Of a stretch of DNA of 64,000 bases, positions 16,137-24,818 are shown one piece after another. Numbering within the stretch: the first letter of the stretch is position 1; each line of letters opens with the position of its first letter. The stretch spans positions 3,131,501 through 3,195,500 of the forward strand of contig NZ_CP049744.1 in the NCBI RefSeq assembly GCF_000760935.2, written 5' to 3'. The stretch is from Rhodococcoides fascians A25f (GTDB lineage: Bacteria > Actinomycetota > Actinomycetes > Mycobacteriales > Mycobacteriaceae). Below the pieces are notes generated by a model. It was not told the DNA's origin, ran no database searches, and saw only the letters and a program-made list of their open reading frames with translations. The position numbers and the translations under genes were made by a program.

Positions 16137-17630
16137 GTGACTGCACCGACTTCCACGCCCCCGCTGATCGCCGCATGCTCGCAACTCCGGGAGGCCTTCG
16201 AGCGAACCGGGTACGACGCGGACGGCGTTCTGACGATGCTCGGCGACGACGCTCACGCGGCACTCGGACGCAGTGAGCCGGTTCCGGTCCGCAACGCCAG
16301 CCGAGATTCCGGCCCGTTGGGCGTTCTGGTGCGCCTCTTCCTTCTCGTCGACGACTGCCCCGAGTCCGACGTCGCCGACGCCATCGCACCCTTGAGCGTC
16401 GCCGACGCCGTGGCGGCCGGCATTCTCCACCGCACCGGATCAACAGTGCGGACGTTGCTCGACATTCGACCGCTCGATGCCGGACACGGCACTCGGTGGA
16501 TCGTCTCGGATCCGGACGGCAGCATGCGGGTAGCCGAGACCGCGGCCGACCACGTGTTGGGCGTCGGCCAGGCATCGCTGTCACTTCTCCGGGGGACGCC
16601 CACGTCCCCGGTCTCGACCGTTCTGGACGTCGGCACCGGCTGCGGCGTCCAGGCCGTCCATGCGTGTGGCTACGCCGAGCAGGTGACCGCAACCGACATC
16701 AGCCCGAGATCCATGGATCTCGCGGCATCGACGATGGCGCTCAACGGCCTCGACGTCGAGTTGTTGCACGGATCGTGGTTCGAGCCGGTAGCAGGACGGC
16801 GGTTCGATCGCATCGTGGCCAACCCACCGTTCGTCGTCGGACGCGCCGAAGTGCAGCATTCCTATCGTGATTCCGGCCTCGATCTCGACGGCGCAAGCGC
16901 ACTGATGATCGGGCAGGCCCCGGAGCACCTGGCCCCGGGCGGCACGGCTGCCATCCTGGCCTCCTGGGTCCATGTCCGAGGTGAGGACTGGCGCACGCGG
17001 GTGGCGTCGTGGCTGCCTGCGCACGGGGTCGACGCCTGGGTGGTCGAACGCGACGTCGCCGATCCGGCCCTCTACGTCGGTACCTGGATGCGCGACGGTG
17101 GCCTCGACCCCCGCGATCCCGACGCGGCCGCGGTTGCGCAGTCCTGGCTCGACCATTTCGCTGCCGCCGACGTGGAGGGAATCGGTTTCGGCTTCGTCTA
17201 TCTCCGCCGTACCGATACACCGACCGATCTTCTCGCCGAGGAACTCACGCATGGCTTCTCGGACCCACTCGGCAACGAATCGATCGAGTACTTCGCGCGG
17301 TTGGAGTGGCTGCGCGAGCACGACATTCTCGATTCGGTACTCACTCTGGACCCGAACACTGCACTCGAACGCGTCTATCTACCCGGCGACGAGGGTTGGG
17401 CTCCGGTGGCGGTGCGAGTTCATCGCGGCAACGGCCCGCAATGGCAGCACGACGTCGACGAACTCGGTGCAGCATTGCTCGCCGGGCTCCGACCCGATGG
17501 TCTGCCGGTCGGTGAACTGGTCGAGTTGCTCGCTGCCGCGCACGACGAAGACCCCGAGGATCTGGCTGCGCACGCCGTGACGATGATGCAGGGGCTCGTC
17601 CGGCACGGCCTGGTTCGGCCGGCCCGATGA
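16137..17630 (+). CDS. Class I SAM-dependent methyltransferase with N-terminal DUF7059-type domain
   Basis: This 497-residue protein has three parts. The first 150 residues form an alpha/beta domain of the type placed in DUF7059. The central methyltransferase has the SAM loop VLDVGTGCGVQAVHACG (near 160) and the catalytic IVANPPFVVG near 225. The third is a C-terminal domain of about 180 residues with no recognised motif. The NPPF tetrad is typical of enzymes methylating glutamine or adenine and guanine N positions (PrmC, RsmC-like). The true substrate is unknown. The start is the GTG at 16137, 34 bases after DUF3099. Confidence 0.8.
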   Translation: MTAPTSTPPLIAACSQLREAFERTGYDADGVLTMLGDDAHAALGRSEPVPVRNASRDSGPLGVLVRLFLLVDDCPESDVADAIAPLSVADAVAAGILHRTGSTVRTLLDIRPLDAGHGTRWIVSDPDGSMRVAETAADHVLGVGQASLSLLRGTPTSPVSTVLDVGTGCGVQAVHACGYAEQVTATDISPRSMDLAASTMALNGLDVELLHGSWFEPVAGRRFDRIVANPPFVVGRAEVQHSYRDSGLDLDGASALMIGQAPEHLAPGGTAAILASWVHVRGEDWRTRVASWLPAHGVDAWVVERDVADPALYVGTWMRDGGLDPRDPDAAAVAQSWLDHFAAADVEGIGFGFVYLRRTDTPTDLLAEELTHGFSDPLGNESIEYFARLEWLREHDILDSVLTLDPNTALERVYLPGDEGWAPVAVRVHRGNGPQWQHDVDELGAALLAGLRPDGLPVGELVELLAAAHDEDPEDLAAHAVTMMQGLVRHGLVRPAR

Positions 17631-17746
17631 GACCGCCGCGGAGTGCCTCGCTCGAGGTGGCGTTCCCACCGGTCTCAGTTCTCAGCAACTTCTCAGGACG
17701 ACCATGACGTAATCCCTGGTCACACGGGTATCAGAAGGATCGGCGT

Positions 17747-17775
17747 GGGAACTTATCGGAGTCTCCCGAGCGTTG
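17747..17775 (+). promoter_or_regulatory. ECF-sigma-type promoter of sigB
   Basis: GGGAAC (17747-17752) is followed 18 bases later by CGTTG (17771-17775). This is the GGAAC/GTT arrangement recognised by SigE/SigH-type stress sigma factors in mycobacteria. It lies 36 bases before the sigB ATG. This matches the known control of mycobacterial sigB by ECF sigma factors. Assignment here is by pattern. Confidence 0.7.
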
Positions 17776-17810
17776 AACCTTGTGAGACACCACCGACCAG
17801 GAGGCAAGTC

Positions 17811-18782
17811 ATGACCAGCCCCAGCACCACGATTCGTCCACGGCCCACCGATGCCGATCTGGACGCCCAGAGCCCGGCAGCCGACCTCGTTCGCGTATAC
17901 CTCAACGGGATCGGCCGCACGGCACTGCTGACGGCTGCCGAAGAAGTCGATCTCGCAAAGAGGATCGAGGCTGGTCTGTATGCCAAGCAGGTTCTCGAGA
18001 ACACCAAGCGCCTGAGCGCGGTCAAAAAGCGCAACCTCGCCATCATCGTTCGCGACGGTAGCGCCGCGCGGAGCCACCTGCTCGAAGCGAATCTTCGCCT
18101 GGTCGTCTCTCTTGCCAAGCGCTACACCGGTCGCGGCATGCCCCTGCTCGACCTGATCCAGGAAGGCAACCTGGGTCTGATTCGCGCGATGGAGAAGTTC
18201 GACTACGCCAAGGGCTTCAAGTTCTCCACGTACGCGACCTGGTGGATCCGGCAGGCCATCACCCGCGGCATGGCAGATCAGAGCCGCACGATCCGGCTGC
18301 CCGTCCACTTGGTGGAACAGGTGAACAAGCTGGCCAGAATCAAGCGTGAGCTCCATCAGCAGCTCGGCCGTGAGGCGACCGACGAGGAGTTGTCGAGCGA
18401 ATCCGGCATCGCGGTGGAGAAGATCGCCGATCTGCTCGATCACAGCCGCGACCCGGTCAGCCTGGACATGCCGGTCGGCAGCGACGAGGAAGCACCCCTG
18501 GGAGACTTCATCGAGGATTCGGAGGCGACGTCGGCCGAGAATGCCGTCATCGCCGGTTTGCTGCACAGCGACGTTCGAGTAGTGCTCGGCACACTCGACG
18601 AGCGTGAGCAACAGGTCATTCGACTCCGCTACGGCCTGGACGACGGGCAGCCCCGCACTCTCGATCAGATCGGCAAGCTGTTCGGTCTCTCCCGCGAGCG
18701 TGTTCGTCAGATCGAGCGCGAGGTGATGGTCAAGCTCCGGCAGGGCGACCGCGCCGAGAAGTTGCGGTCCTACGCCAGCTGA
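17811..18782 (+). CDS. sigB: RNA polymerase sigma factor SigB (group 2, stress)
   Basis: This 323-residue sigma factor closely resembles SigA from region 1.2 onward but lacks the long Ala/Lys-rich N-terminus. It begins [14 protein letters not shown]. Key motifs are [35 protein letters not shown] and the region 4 helix-turn-helix [15 protein letters not shown]. The ATG has GGAGG six bases upstream. It is equivalent to Rv2710. The protein supports general stress and stationary-phase transcription. The ECF-type promoter in front suggests induction by envelope or oxidative stress. Confidence 0.95.
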   Translation: MTSPSTTIRPRPTDADLDAQSPAADLVRVYLNGIGRTALLTAAEEVDLAKRIEAGLYAKQVLENTKRLSAVKKRNLAIIVRDGSAARSHLLEANLRLVVSLAKRYTGRGMPLLDLIQEGNLGLIRAMEKFDYAKGFKFSTYATWWIRQAITRGMADQSRTIRLPVHLVEQVNKLARIKRELHQQLGREATDEELSSESGIAVEKIADLLDHSRDPVSLDMPVGSDEEAPLGDFIEDSEATSAENAVIAGLLHSDVRVVLGTLDEREQQVIRLRYGLDDGQPRTLDQIGKLFGLSRERVRQIEREVMVKLRQGDRAEKLRSYAS

Positions 18783-18842
18783 TCGCAGCCACCGACCGGT
18801 GGAGCAGCGGTGACCATCCCCGTTCGCGCCACCTGACGCGGT

Positions 18843-18885
18843 AGCCGAGCCGACATTCCCTCCCCCCGGGGACGTCGACTCGGCT
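18843..18885. terminator. Hairpin after sigB
   Basis: Twelve-base arms, AGCCGAGCCGAC (18843-18854) and GTCGACTCGGCT (18874-18885), pair with one mismatch around a C/G-rich loop. A short TTTT follows at 18892. It lies about 60 bases after the sigB stop and before the convergent GNAT/ligase gene, so it could serve both. Confidence 0.6.
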
Positions 18886-18910
18886 TCCGCCTTTTCGAAG
18901 CCCGTCTCGT

Positions 18911-21643
18911 TCAGCGCAGCCGACGCGGGCCGAGATCTGCCTTGGTCGGTTCGGGCCCGATACGCACGCGCGCATCGGTGATCTGCGCGCCGTCTGCGGA
19001 GGCCAACACCGGCTCGCACGAAATCTCCCGAATATCCGGGATGTCCTCTGCGAGTGCGGATATGCGCTGAACCAGATCGATCAGGGCCTTCTTGTCGACA
19101 GGCACCGCATTGCGGTAACCGGACAGTAGCGGTGCCGCCTTCGGCGCGTCGATCAATTGGGCAGCTTCGTCCTCGGTCAGTGGAAGTACCCGAAACGCCC
19201 GGTCGCCCAACAGGTCCGAGATGACTCCGGCCAGACCGAACGAGATGAGCGAGCCGAACGAGGGGTCGTCCTGGACCCGTACGACACAGCCGATTCCTTT
19301 GACCGCCATCCGCTGCACGTGCAGCAGTGGCTCCCCCGAATCGGCCGCCAGATTGCGGTACGCCACCCGCACTGCGGACGCGTCGGCCATGTCCAGACGA
19401 ACTCCCCCGAGATCGGGTCGATGCCGCCACCGCTCCCCCGTCGCCTTGACCGCCACCGGGTAGCCCAGTTCGTCGGCTGCCGCCACGGCCTCGTCCTCGT
19501 CGGTCACGACGCGGAACGGCACGACCTCGAGCCCGTAACAGGCGAGCAGTTCTGCGGTCTCGAAATCCGACAGCCAGCGTCCCCGGTTGCCGGCCGAACG
19601 CCATCGCTCGACCAGGTTCTTGGCACCCTCGGAATCGATGCTCTTGGGCCGAACCAGGTTCGACACCGGTCGCGAACGCCACGCGGAGTAGCGCCAGGCC
19701 GCGGCAAGAGCCGCAACCGCCCGTTCCGGGCTCGAATACGAGGGAACCGAACCACGAATCGGATGACCGCTCGGTCCCCGCACGGCCAGTACGTCGGGAA
19801 TCCCCTCGGTGGCGAGAAACGTCGACAGCACGGGCTTGTCGGATCCACGGACGGCGTTTCCCAGAGCTGTCGCGAACGGTTCGACCTCGACGGCAACCGG
19901 AGGTACGAACACGACGATGACGGCATCGATGTCCGACGTAGCCAGTGCCGCCGAGACGGCCTCGGCGAAATTCTCGGGACCGGCTTGCGGGCCGACGTCG
20001 ATCGGGGTGCTCGCATGCAACCCCTTGGCCCGCGCAGCATCGACCGCCAGCACACCGAGCGCCGTCGAGTTGCCGACGACTGCGACCCTCGGTCCGACCG
20101 GCAAGGGCTGATTACCGAACAGGACTGCGCAGTCGAACAATTCCGAGATGGTGTCGACCTGGATGACACCTGCCTGTGCGAACAGAGCGCGCACGATCGA
20201 ATCGTCGATATCGGCGCCGATCGCATGTGCGGGCGGAACGGCTCCGCGTCCACTCTTGACGGCGATGATCGGTTTGCTGCGCGCCACCCGGCGGGCGATT
20301 CTGGTGAACTTTCTCGGGTTACCGAAGCTCTCGAGGTACAGCAGGATCACCTCGGTTGCCGGGTCCGAGTCCCAGTACTGCAGCAGATCGTTGCCGGACA
20401 CGTCGGCTCGGTTGCCTGCCGAGACGAATGTCGAGAGTCCGAGCCTGCGGTTGGCGGCCTCGTCCAGGATCGCGATGCCGAGAGCGCCGGACTGGCAGAA
20501 GAAACCGACGTTGCCGGGCGTCGGCAGATGCGGAGCGAGAGTGGCGTTCAACCCGAACTCGGGGTCGGTGTTCGCCACTCCCAGCGCATTGGGCCCGATC
20601 AATCGCATCCCGTGCGCCCTCGCTGCGAGTACCAATCTGCGCTCGCTCTCCTGCCCCGCAGGCCCCGTCTCGCCGAATCCACCCGACACCACCAGCAGTG
20701 CTTTCACACCTTTGTCCAGACAGTCGTCGAGTACCGCGTCGATGGCGTCGGCCGGAACCGCTGCGATCGCGAGGTCGACCGGGTCGGGAATGTCGTGCAC
20801 CGTGGCGTACGCACGAACGCCGCGGACCGACCGGTGGTCTGCATTGACCGGATAGACCGGTCCGGTGAAGTTGCCCGCCAGCAGATTGGCGAGCACCGCG
20901 TTGCCCACCTTCGAGCTGTCCGTCGACGCTCCGATGACGGCCACCGACCGGGGGCTGAGCACGTTGCGTACGCTGCGGGCCTCGGCGGCGCGCTCACGTG
21001 AATTGCGCACCGACAGCAGTGCCTCGCTCGGATCGATGGCAAATTCCAGCCGCAGTACCCCACCCTCGAAGGACCTGCTGACCTGGTAGCCCGCTTCCCG
21101 GAAGACCGTGACCATGTTCCGGTTCTCGGCGAGCACCTCGGCGACGAACATGCTGACGCCGTTCTCGGCGGCGGCTCCGGCGAGATGCTCGAGCAGGATC
21201 GGTCCGAGTCCGCGGCCCTGGTGTGCGTCGGCAACGACGAAGGCCACTTCGGCCGAGTTGCCGTCGCCCTCGGGCAGCCGTTCGTATCGGCCGACCGCGA
21301 TGATGTCGTCGCCGAGTACGGCCACGAACGCAACGCGGTCGTGGTGATCGACGGTGGTGAAGTTGAGCACGTCCCGCTGGGGCATGGTGGGGTACGGACC
21401 GAAATATCGGAGGTACCTCGTCCGTTCGGAGAGTCGCCCGTGGAAGGCGACGATGCGCTCGGAGTCCGACGGGACGATGGGACGAAGATGCACGACGCCA
21501 CCGTCGGAGGTCAGTACGTCGGCAACCCAGTGGCGCGGGAACGACGTTTCCGCGCGCTCTCGTGCCAGGTCCTGTGCGCTGGGCTCAGCGGCAGGTTCGT
21601 CGGACGAGGAGTTCGACGACGAAGTGCCGGTCCGATCAGTCAC
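18911..21643 (-). CDS. GNAT N-acetyltransferase fused to NDP-forming acyl-CoA ligase (protein acetyltransferase, Pat-like)
   Basis: This is a 910-residue fusion. Residues 40-200 form a GNAT domain with the acetyl-CoA loop QGRGLG near 142. Residues 228-690 match the CoA-binding and ligase parts of NDP-forming acyl-CoA synthetases (SVAVIGAS near 233). The last 220 residues form an ATP-grasp domain. Such fusions acetylate lysines of metabolic enzymes, for example acyl-CoA synthetases. The ligase part may be regulatory: the usual SHTGALAG around the phospho-histidine is degenerate here, although a histidine aligns near 473. The GTG has GGAGG six bases upstream and overlaps the acuC stop by eight bases. 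Translational coupling with the deacetylase is therefore likely. Confidence 0.85.
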   Translation of the reverse strand: MTDRTGTSSSNSSSDEPAAEPSAQDLARERAETSFPRHWVADVLTSDGGVVHLRPIVPSDSERIVAFHGRLSERTRYLRYFGPYPTMPQRDVLNFTTVDHHDRVAFVAVLGDDIIAVGRYERLPEGDGNSAEVAFVVADAHQGRGLGPILLEHLAGAAAENGVSMFVAEVLAENRNMVTVFREAGYQVSRSFEGGVLRLEFAIDPSEALLSVRNSRERAAEARSVRNVLSPRSVAVIGASTDSSKVGNAVLANLLAGNFTGPVYPVNADHRSVRGVRAYATVHDIPDPVDLAIAAVPADAIDAVLDDCLDKGVKALLVVSGGFGETGPAGQESERRLVLAARAHGMRLIGPNALGVANTDPEFGLNATLAPHLPTPGNVGFFCQSGALGIAILDEAANRRLGLSTFVSAGNRADVSGNDLLQYWDSDPATEVILLYLESFGNPRKFTRIARRVARSKPIIAVKSGRGAVPPAHAIGADIDDSIVRALFAQAGVIQVDTISELFDCAVLFGNQPLPVGPRVAVVGNSTALGVLAVDAARAKGLHASTPIDVGPQAGPENFAEAVSAALATSDIDAVIVVFVPPVAVEVEPFATALGNAVRGSDKPVLSTFLATEGIPDVLAVRGPSGHPIRGSVPSYSSPERAVAALAAAWRYSAWRSRPVSNLVRPKSIDSEGAKNLVERWRSAGNRGRWLSDFETAELLACYGLEVVPFRVVTDEDEAVAAADELGYPVAVKATGERWRHRPDLGGVRLDMADASAVRVAYRNLAADSGEPLLHVQRMAVKGIGCVVRVQDDPSFGSLISFGLAGVISDLLGDRAFRVLPLTEDEAAQLIDAPKAAPLLSGYRNAVPVDKKALIDLVQRISALAEDIPDIREISCEPVLASADGAQITDARVRIGPEPTKADLGPRRLR

Positions 21644-22904
21644 GCGGGTCCTCCGGATCGAGGCCGAGCAGCGGAAACACTGCCCGGCGGGTGGCTGTGA
21701 TCGCCGAGTCGACGCGTTCGAGCGCCCGGTCGGTGCCGTCGGTTCCGGCGAGAGACCCACCGGGCCCGTCCCAGGCGGGATAGTCCACGTCTCCCCCGTC
21801 ACCCATGGTCTGCGGGAGATCGACACTCGGTGCCATCGTCCGCACTCGGTCACGCCAGGTGTCCGGCAGCGCTGATGTCGGATCGATCTCGCGGCCGAGC
21901 GCGGCGGCGATGAGGTACGTCCACGCCCGCGGGACCACACGCACGAGGCCGTATCCGCCGCCGCCGACGGCCAACCATCTGCCCTCGCAGTGCTTGTCGG
22001 CGAGATCGCGCATGGCCAGGAACGCAGCATTCTGACCGTCGACTGTCAGGGCGAGATCCGCGAGGGGATCCTCACGGTGGCTGTCCACACCGCATTGGCT
22101 GACGATGATCTGGGGCCGGAACGCCCCGACGGCACCGGGCACGATCGCATGGAACGCGCGCAACCACAACCGATCCGCGGTGCCCGGCAGCAACGGGACG
22201 TTGATCGAGGTTCCTTCGCCGCGTTCGGTTCCCACCTCGGTCGACCAACCGGTGTTCGGCCACAACGTGGCTGGATGTTGGTGCAGGGAGACGGTGAGTA
22301 CGCGGGGGTCACCGAGAAATGCTGCCTGGACGCCGTCACCGTGATGGGCGTCGACGTCGATGTAGGCGATTCTGTCGAATCCGTTGTCCAGCAACCACGA
22401 GATGGCAATCGCGGCATCGTTGTAGACGCAGAAGCCCGAGGCCCAGTCGGCCATGGCATGGTGCATGCCTCCACCGATACTCACCGCGCGGCGGGCACGA
22501 CCCGACGCGATCTCTCGGGCTGCGGCCAACGAACCGCCGGCCAGCATGGCGCTCGCCTCGTGCATCTGCGGAAACACCGGGTTGTCGTCGGAACCGAGCC
22601 CGTGGACGACGTCGTCGGGGTCACGCAGAGCCGGACCCTGCGACGGTGCCTGTTTGACCGCCTCGATGTAGGCGCTGGTGTGAAATCGCAGCAGCTCGGA
22701 ATCCGGGGCGGCAGCGGGCTCGACGAGTTCGACTCCCGCGAGCACTCCGATGTCGGTGGCCAGTGCCATGGTCAGATCGAGTCGAGTGGGGTTCATCGGG
22801 TGGTCGTCGCTCCACCGGTAGCCGAGGTAGTCCTCGCTCCACACGACGATGTCCTCGGGGCGGTTCGGGATGTACTCGGCGGCGCGTGTCGCCTTGTCAG
22901 ACAT
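21636..22904 (-). CDS. acuC: AcuC-type deacetylase (histone deacetylase superfamily)
   Basis: This 422-residue class I deacetylase-like enzyme removes acetyl groups from lysines. The zinc and active-site motifs are present: GGGMHHAMADWASGFCVYND (His-His dyad), YIDVDAHHGDGVQ (zinc Asp and His), SLHQHP, and a late GGGGYG. In Bacillus, AcuC deacetylates acetyl-CoA synthetase. Here the acetyltransferase follows in the same operon. The ATG at 22904 has TAGTTT ending seven bases upstream, suggesting leaderless initiation. It is divergent from ideR. Confidence 0.92.
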   Translation of the reverse strand: MSDKATRAAEYIPNRPEDIVVWSEDYLGYRWSDDHPMNPTRLDLTMALATDIGVLAGVELVEPAAAPDSELLRFHTSAYIEAVKQAPSQGPALRDPDDVVHGLGSDDNPVFPQMHEASAMLAGGSLAAAREIASGRARRAVSIGGGMHHAMADWASGFCVYNDAAIAISWLLDNGFDRIAYIDVDAHHGDGVQAAFLGDPRVLTVSLHQHPATLWPNTGWSTEVGTERGEGTSINVPLLPGTADRLWLRAFHAIVPGAVGAFRPQIIVSQCGVDSHREDPLADLALTVDGQNAAFLAMRDLADKHCEGRWLAVGGGGYGLVRVVPRAWTYLIAAALGREIDPTSALPDTWRDRVRTMAPSVDLPQTMGDGGDVDYPAWDGPGGSLAGTDGTDRALERVDSAITATRRAVFPLLGLDPEDPRD

Positions 22905-23034
22905 ACGGACAAAACTACGTTGTCGGGTGGAATGGTGTGGCACGGTTCCGGTGTTGTGCCGTATGTCCCCCTGTGAGAAGCCACGGGAATCGACGAGCGC
23001 CGTTGTGGTGCGCCGCGCCCGTGCCGGTTGGGTG

Positions 23035-23066
23035 CAGCGCCGATTTCGGGGCGCTGACGGTAGGAT
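23035..23066 (+). promoter_or_regulatory. ideR promoter region with inverted repeat
   Basis: A -10 hexamer TAGGAT (23061-23066) lies 23 bases before the ideR GTG. Just upstream, CAGCGCC (23035-23041) and GGCGCTG (23050-23056) form a perfect 7-base inverted repeat with an 8-base gap, covering the expected -35 area. It does not resemble the iron box TTAGGTTAGGCTAACCTAA. A regulator cannot be named. Confidence 0.45.
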
Positions 23067-23089
23067 CGAGCCCGACGAAGGGGTTGAGT

Positions 23090-23776
23090 GTGAAGGATCT
23101 GGTCGACACCACGGAGATGTACCTCCGGACGATCTACGATTTGGAAGAAGAGGGTGTGATTCCGCTCCGCGCGCGAATCGCCGAGCGGCTCGAACAAAGC
23201 GGTCCCACCGTCAGCCAAACTGTCGCGCGGATGGAGCGCGACGGCTTGTTGTCCGTCGCGGGAGACCGGCACCTGGAGCTGACCGAGAAGGGTCGCAGTC
23301 TGGCGGTTGCCGTCATGCGCAAGCACCGCTTGGCGGAGCGACTGCTGGTGGACATCATCGGTCTGCGCTGGGAAGACGTACACGCCGAGGCGTGCCGTTG
23401 GGAGCACGTGATGAGCGAGGAAGTCGAACGTCGTCTGGTCGCCGTGCTGAACAACCCGACCACATCGCCGTACGGAAACCCAATCCCGGGATTGGCCGAG
23501 CTCGGTCTCGGTCAGTCGACCCTTGCTCCCGAGGCTCTCATCCGTCTCACCGATGTGCCGGTCGGCCAGCCGACCGCAGTGGTCGTACGCCGCCTGGCCG
23601 AGCACGTTCAGTCCGACCCCGAGGTGATCGCGCAGCTTCGTGAAGCGGGCGTTGTTCCCGACGCTCGGGTTACAGTCGAAGCCAAGCCCGGGTCCGTCAC
23701 GATCACCGTGCCAGGGCACAGCGGTGTCGACATATCCGATGAAATGGCACACGCCGTCCAGGTGAAGAGGGTCTGA
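23090..23776 (+). CDS. ideR: Iron-dependent transcriptional repressor IdeR (DtxR family)
   Basis: This 228-residue metal-dependent repressor binds DNA when loaded with Fe2+ and controls siderophore and iron storage genes. The winged-helix part is almost identical to mycobacterial IdeR: VDTTEMYLRTIYDLEEEGV, then the recognition helix SGPTVSQTVARMERDG. Metal ligands lie in the segment HAEACRWEHVMSEEVERRL. An SH3-like C-terminal domain ends VTITVPGHSGVDISDEMAHAV. The GTG at 23090 follows AAGGGG by six bases. galE lies 45 bases downstream and may be co-transcribed. Confidence 0.96.
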   Translation: MKDLVDTTEMYLRTIYDLEEEGVIPLRARIAERLEQSGPTVSQTVARMERDGLLSVAGDRHLELTEKGRSLAVAVMRKHRLAERLLVDIIGLRWEDVHAEACRWEHVMSEEVERRLVAVLNNPTTSPYGNPIPGLAELGLGQSTLAPEALIRLTDVPVGQPTAVVVRRLAEHVQSDPEVIAQLREAGVVPDARVTVEAKPGSVTITVPGHSGVDISDEMAHAVQVKRV

Positions 23777-23821
23777 CCTCACACTGCCGGCGGTGCCGCA
23801 AGCGTGTGAGGGAGAGCAACA

Positions 23822-24802
23822 GTGAAGCTTCTGGTTACCGGTGGTGCGGGATACGTCGGCAGTGTCTGTGCAGCCGTGCTCCTCGAGCGCGGCCACGACG
23901 TCGTCGTCGTGGACAACCTGTCCACCGGGAACCGGGACGCTGTGCCCGGTGGTGCCACGTTCGTAGAGGGTGACGTCGAAGACGTCGCCGCGGAGGTGCT
24001 GAACGGCGGCGGGTTCGACGCCGTACTGCACTTCGCCGCGCAGTCGCTCGTGGGCGAGTCGGTGGTCGCACCCGACAAATACTGGAGCGGCAACGTGGTC
24101 ACCACGCTGGCCCTGCTCGACGCGATGCGGGCTTCCGGAACTCCGAAACTGGTGTTCTCCTCGACCGCGGCCACCTACGGCGAACCCGAGAAGACGCCGA
24201 TCACCGAGGATGCCCCTACCCGGCCGACCAATCCCTACGGTGCCACCAAACTCGCGATCGACCACGCGATCACGTCCTATGCGTCGGCGTACGGTCTCGC
24301 CGCCACCAGCCTCCGTTACTTCAACGTCGCCGGTGCCTACAACGGCTTCGGCGAGAATCGCGTTGTCGAGACCCATCTGATCCCGCTCGTGCTGCAGGTT
24401 GCGCTCGGGCAACGCGAGAAGATCTCGGTGTTCGGCACCGACTGGCCCACTCCCGACGGCACAGCAGTCCGGGACTACATCCACGTCGCGGACCTCGCCG
24501 AGGCGCACATCCTTGCGGTCGACGCGGCGCAGCCGGGTGAGCACACCATCTACAACCTCGGTAGCGGTACCGGATTCTCCGTACACGAGGTCATCTCGTC
24601 CTGCGAGAGGGTCACCGGCCTGCCCATCACCGTCGAACACGCTCCCCGACGCGCGGGCGATCCTGCCGTTCTCATCGCCTCCAGTGCACGAGCGATGGAG
24701 GAGCTGAAGTGGTCGCCGGAGCTGACCGATCTCGATCAAATCGTGGCCGACGCCTGGGCCTTTCTGCAACAACTCGGCGATCGTTCCCACGCCGCACACT
24801 GA
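23822..24802 (+). CDS. galE: UDP-glucose 4-epimerase
   Basis: This short-chain dehydrogenase interconverts UDP-glucose and UDP-galactose, supplying galactose for arabinogalactan. It shows the NAD-binding [19 protein letters not shown] at the N-terminus, then the active-site strand [16 protein letters not shown]. The catalytic YGATK (Tyr-x-x-x-Lys) and the C-terminal [10 protein letters not shown], typical of GalE, follow. At 326 residues it is normal length. The GTG follows GGGAG. It lies downstream of ideR and converges with the DUF4192 gene. Confidence 0.93.
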   Translation: MKLLVTGGAGYVGSVCAAVLLERGHDVVVVDNLSTGNRDAVPGGATFVEGDVEDVAAEVLNGGGFDAVLHFAAQSLVGESVVAPDKYWSGNVVTTLALLDAMRASGTPKLVFSSTAATYGEPEKTPITEDAPTRPTNPYGATKLAIDHAITSYASAYGLAATSLRYFNVAGAYNGFGENRVVETHLIPLVLQVALGQREKISVFGTDWPTPDGTAVRDYIHVADLAEAHILAVDAAQPGEHTIYNLGSGTGFSVHEVISSCERVTGLPITVEHAPRRAGDPAVLIASSARAMEELKWSPELTDLDQIVADAWAFLQQLGDRSHAAH

Positions 24803-24818
24803 CGCGCTCACAGCGCCG

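Noticed and set aside
17682..19682. Minus-strand open frame of 666 codons across sigB
   Set aside because: It is antisense to sigB and out of frame with the GNAT fusion. It has no start or domain support.
19157..21001. Plus-strand open frame of 614 codons opposite the GNAT/ligase gene
   Set aside because: It is Arg/Gly-rich mirror coding of a well-supported gene, with no ribosome-binding site or motif.
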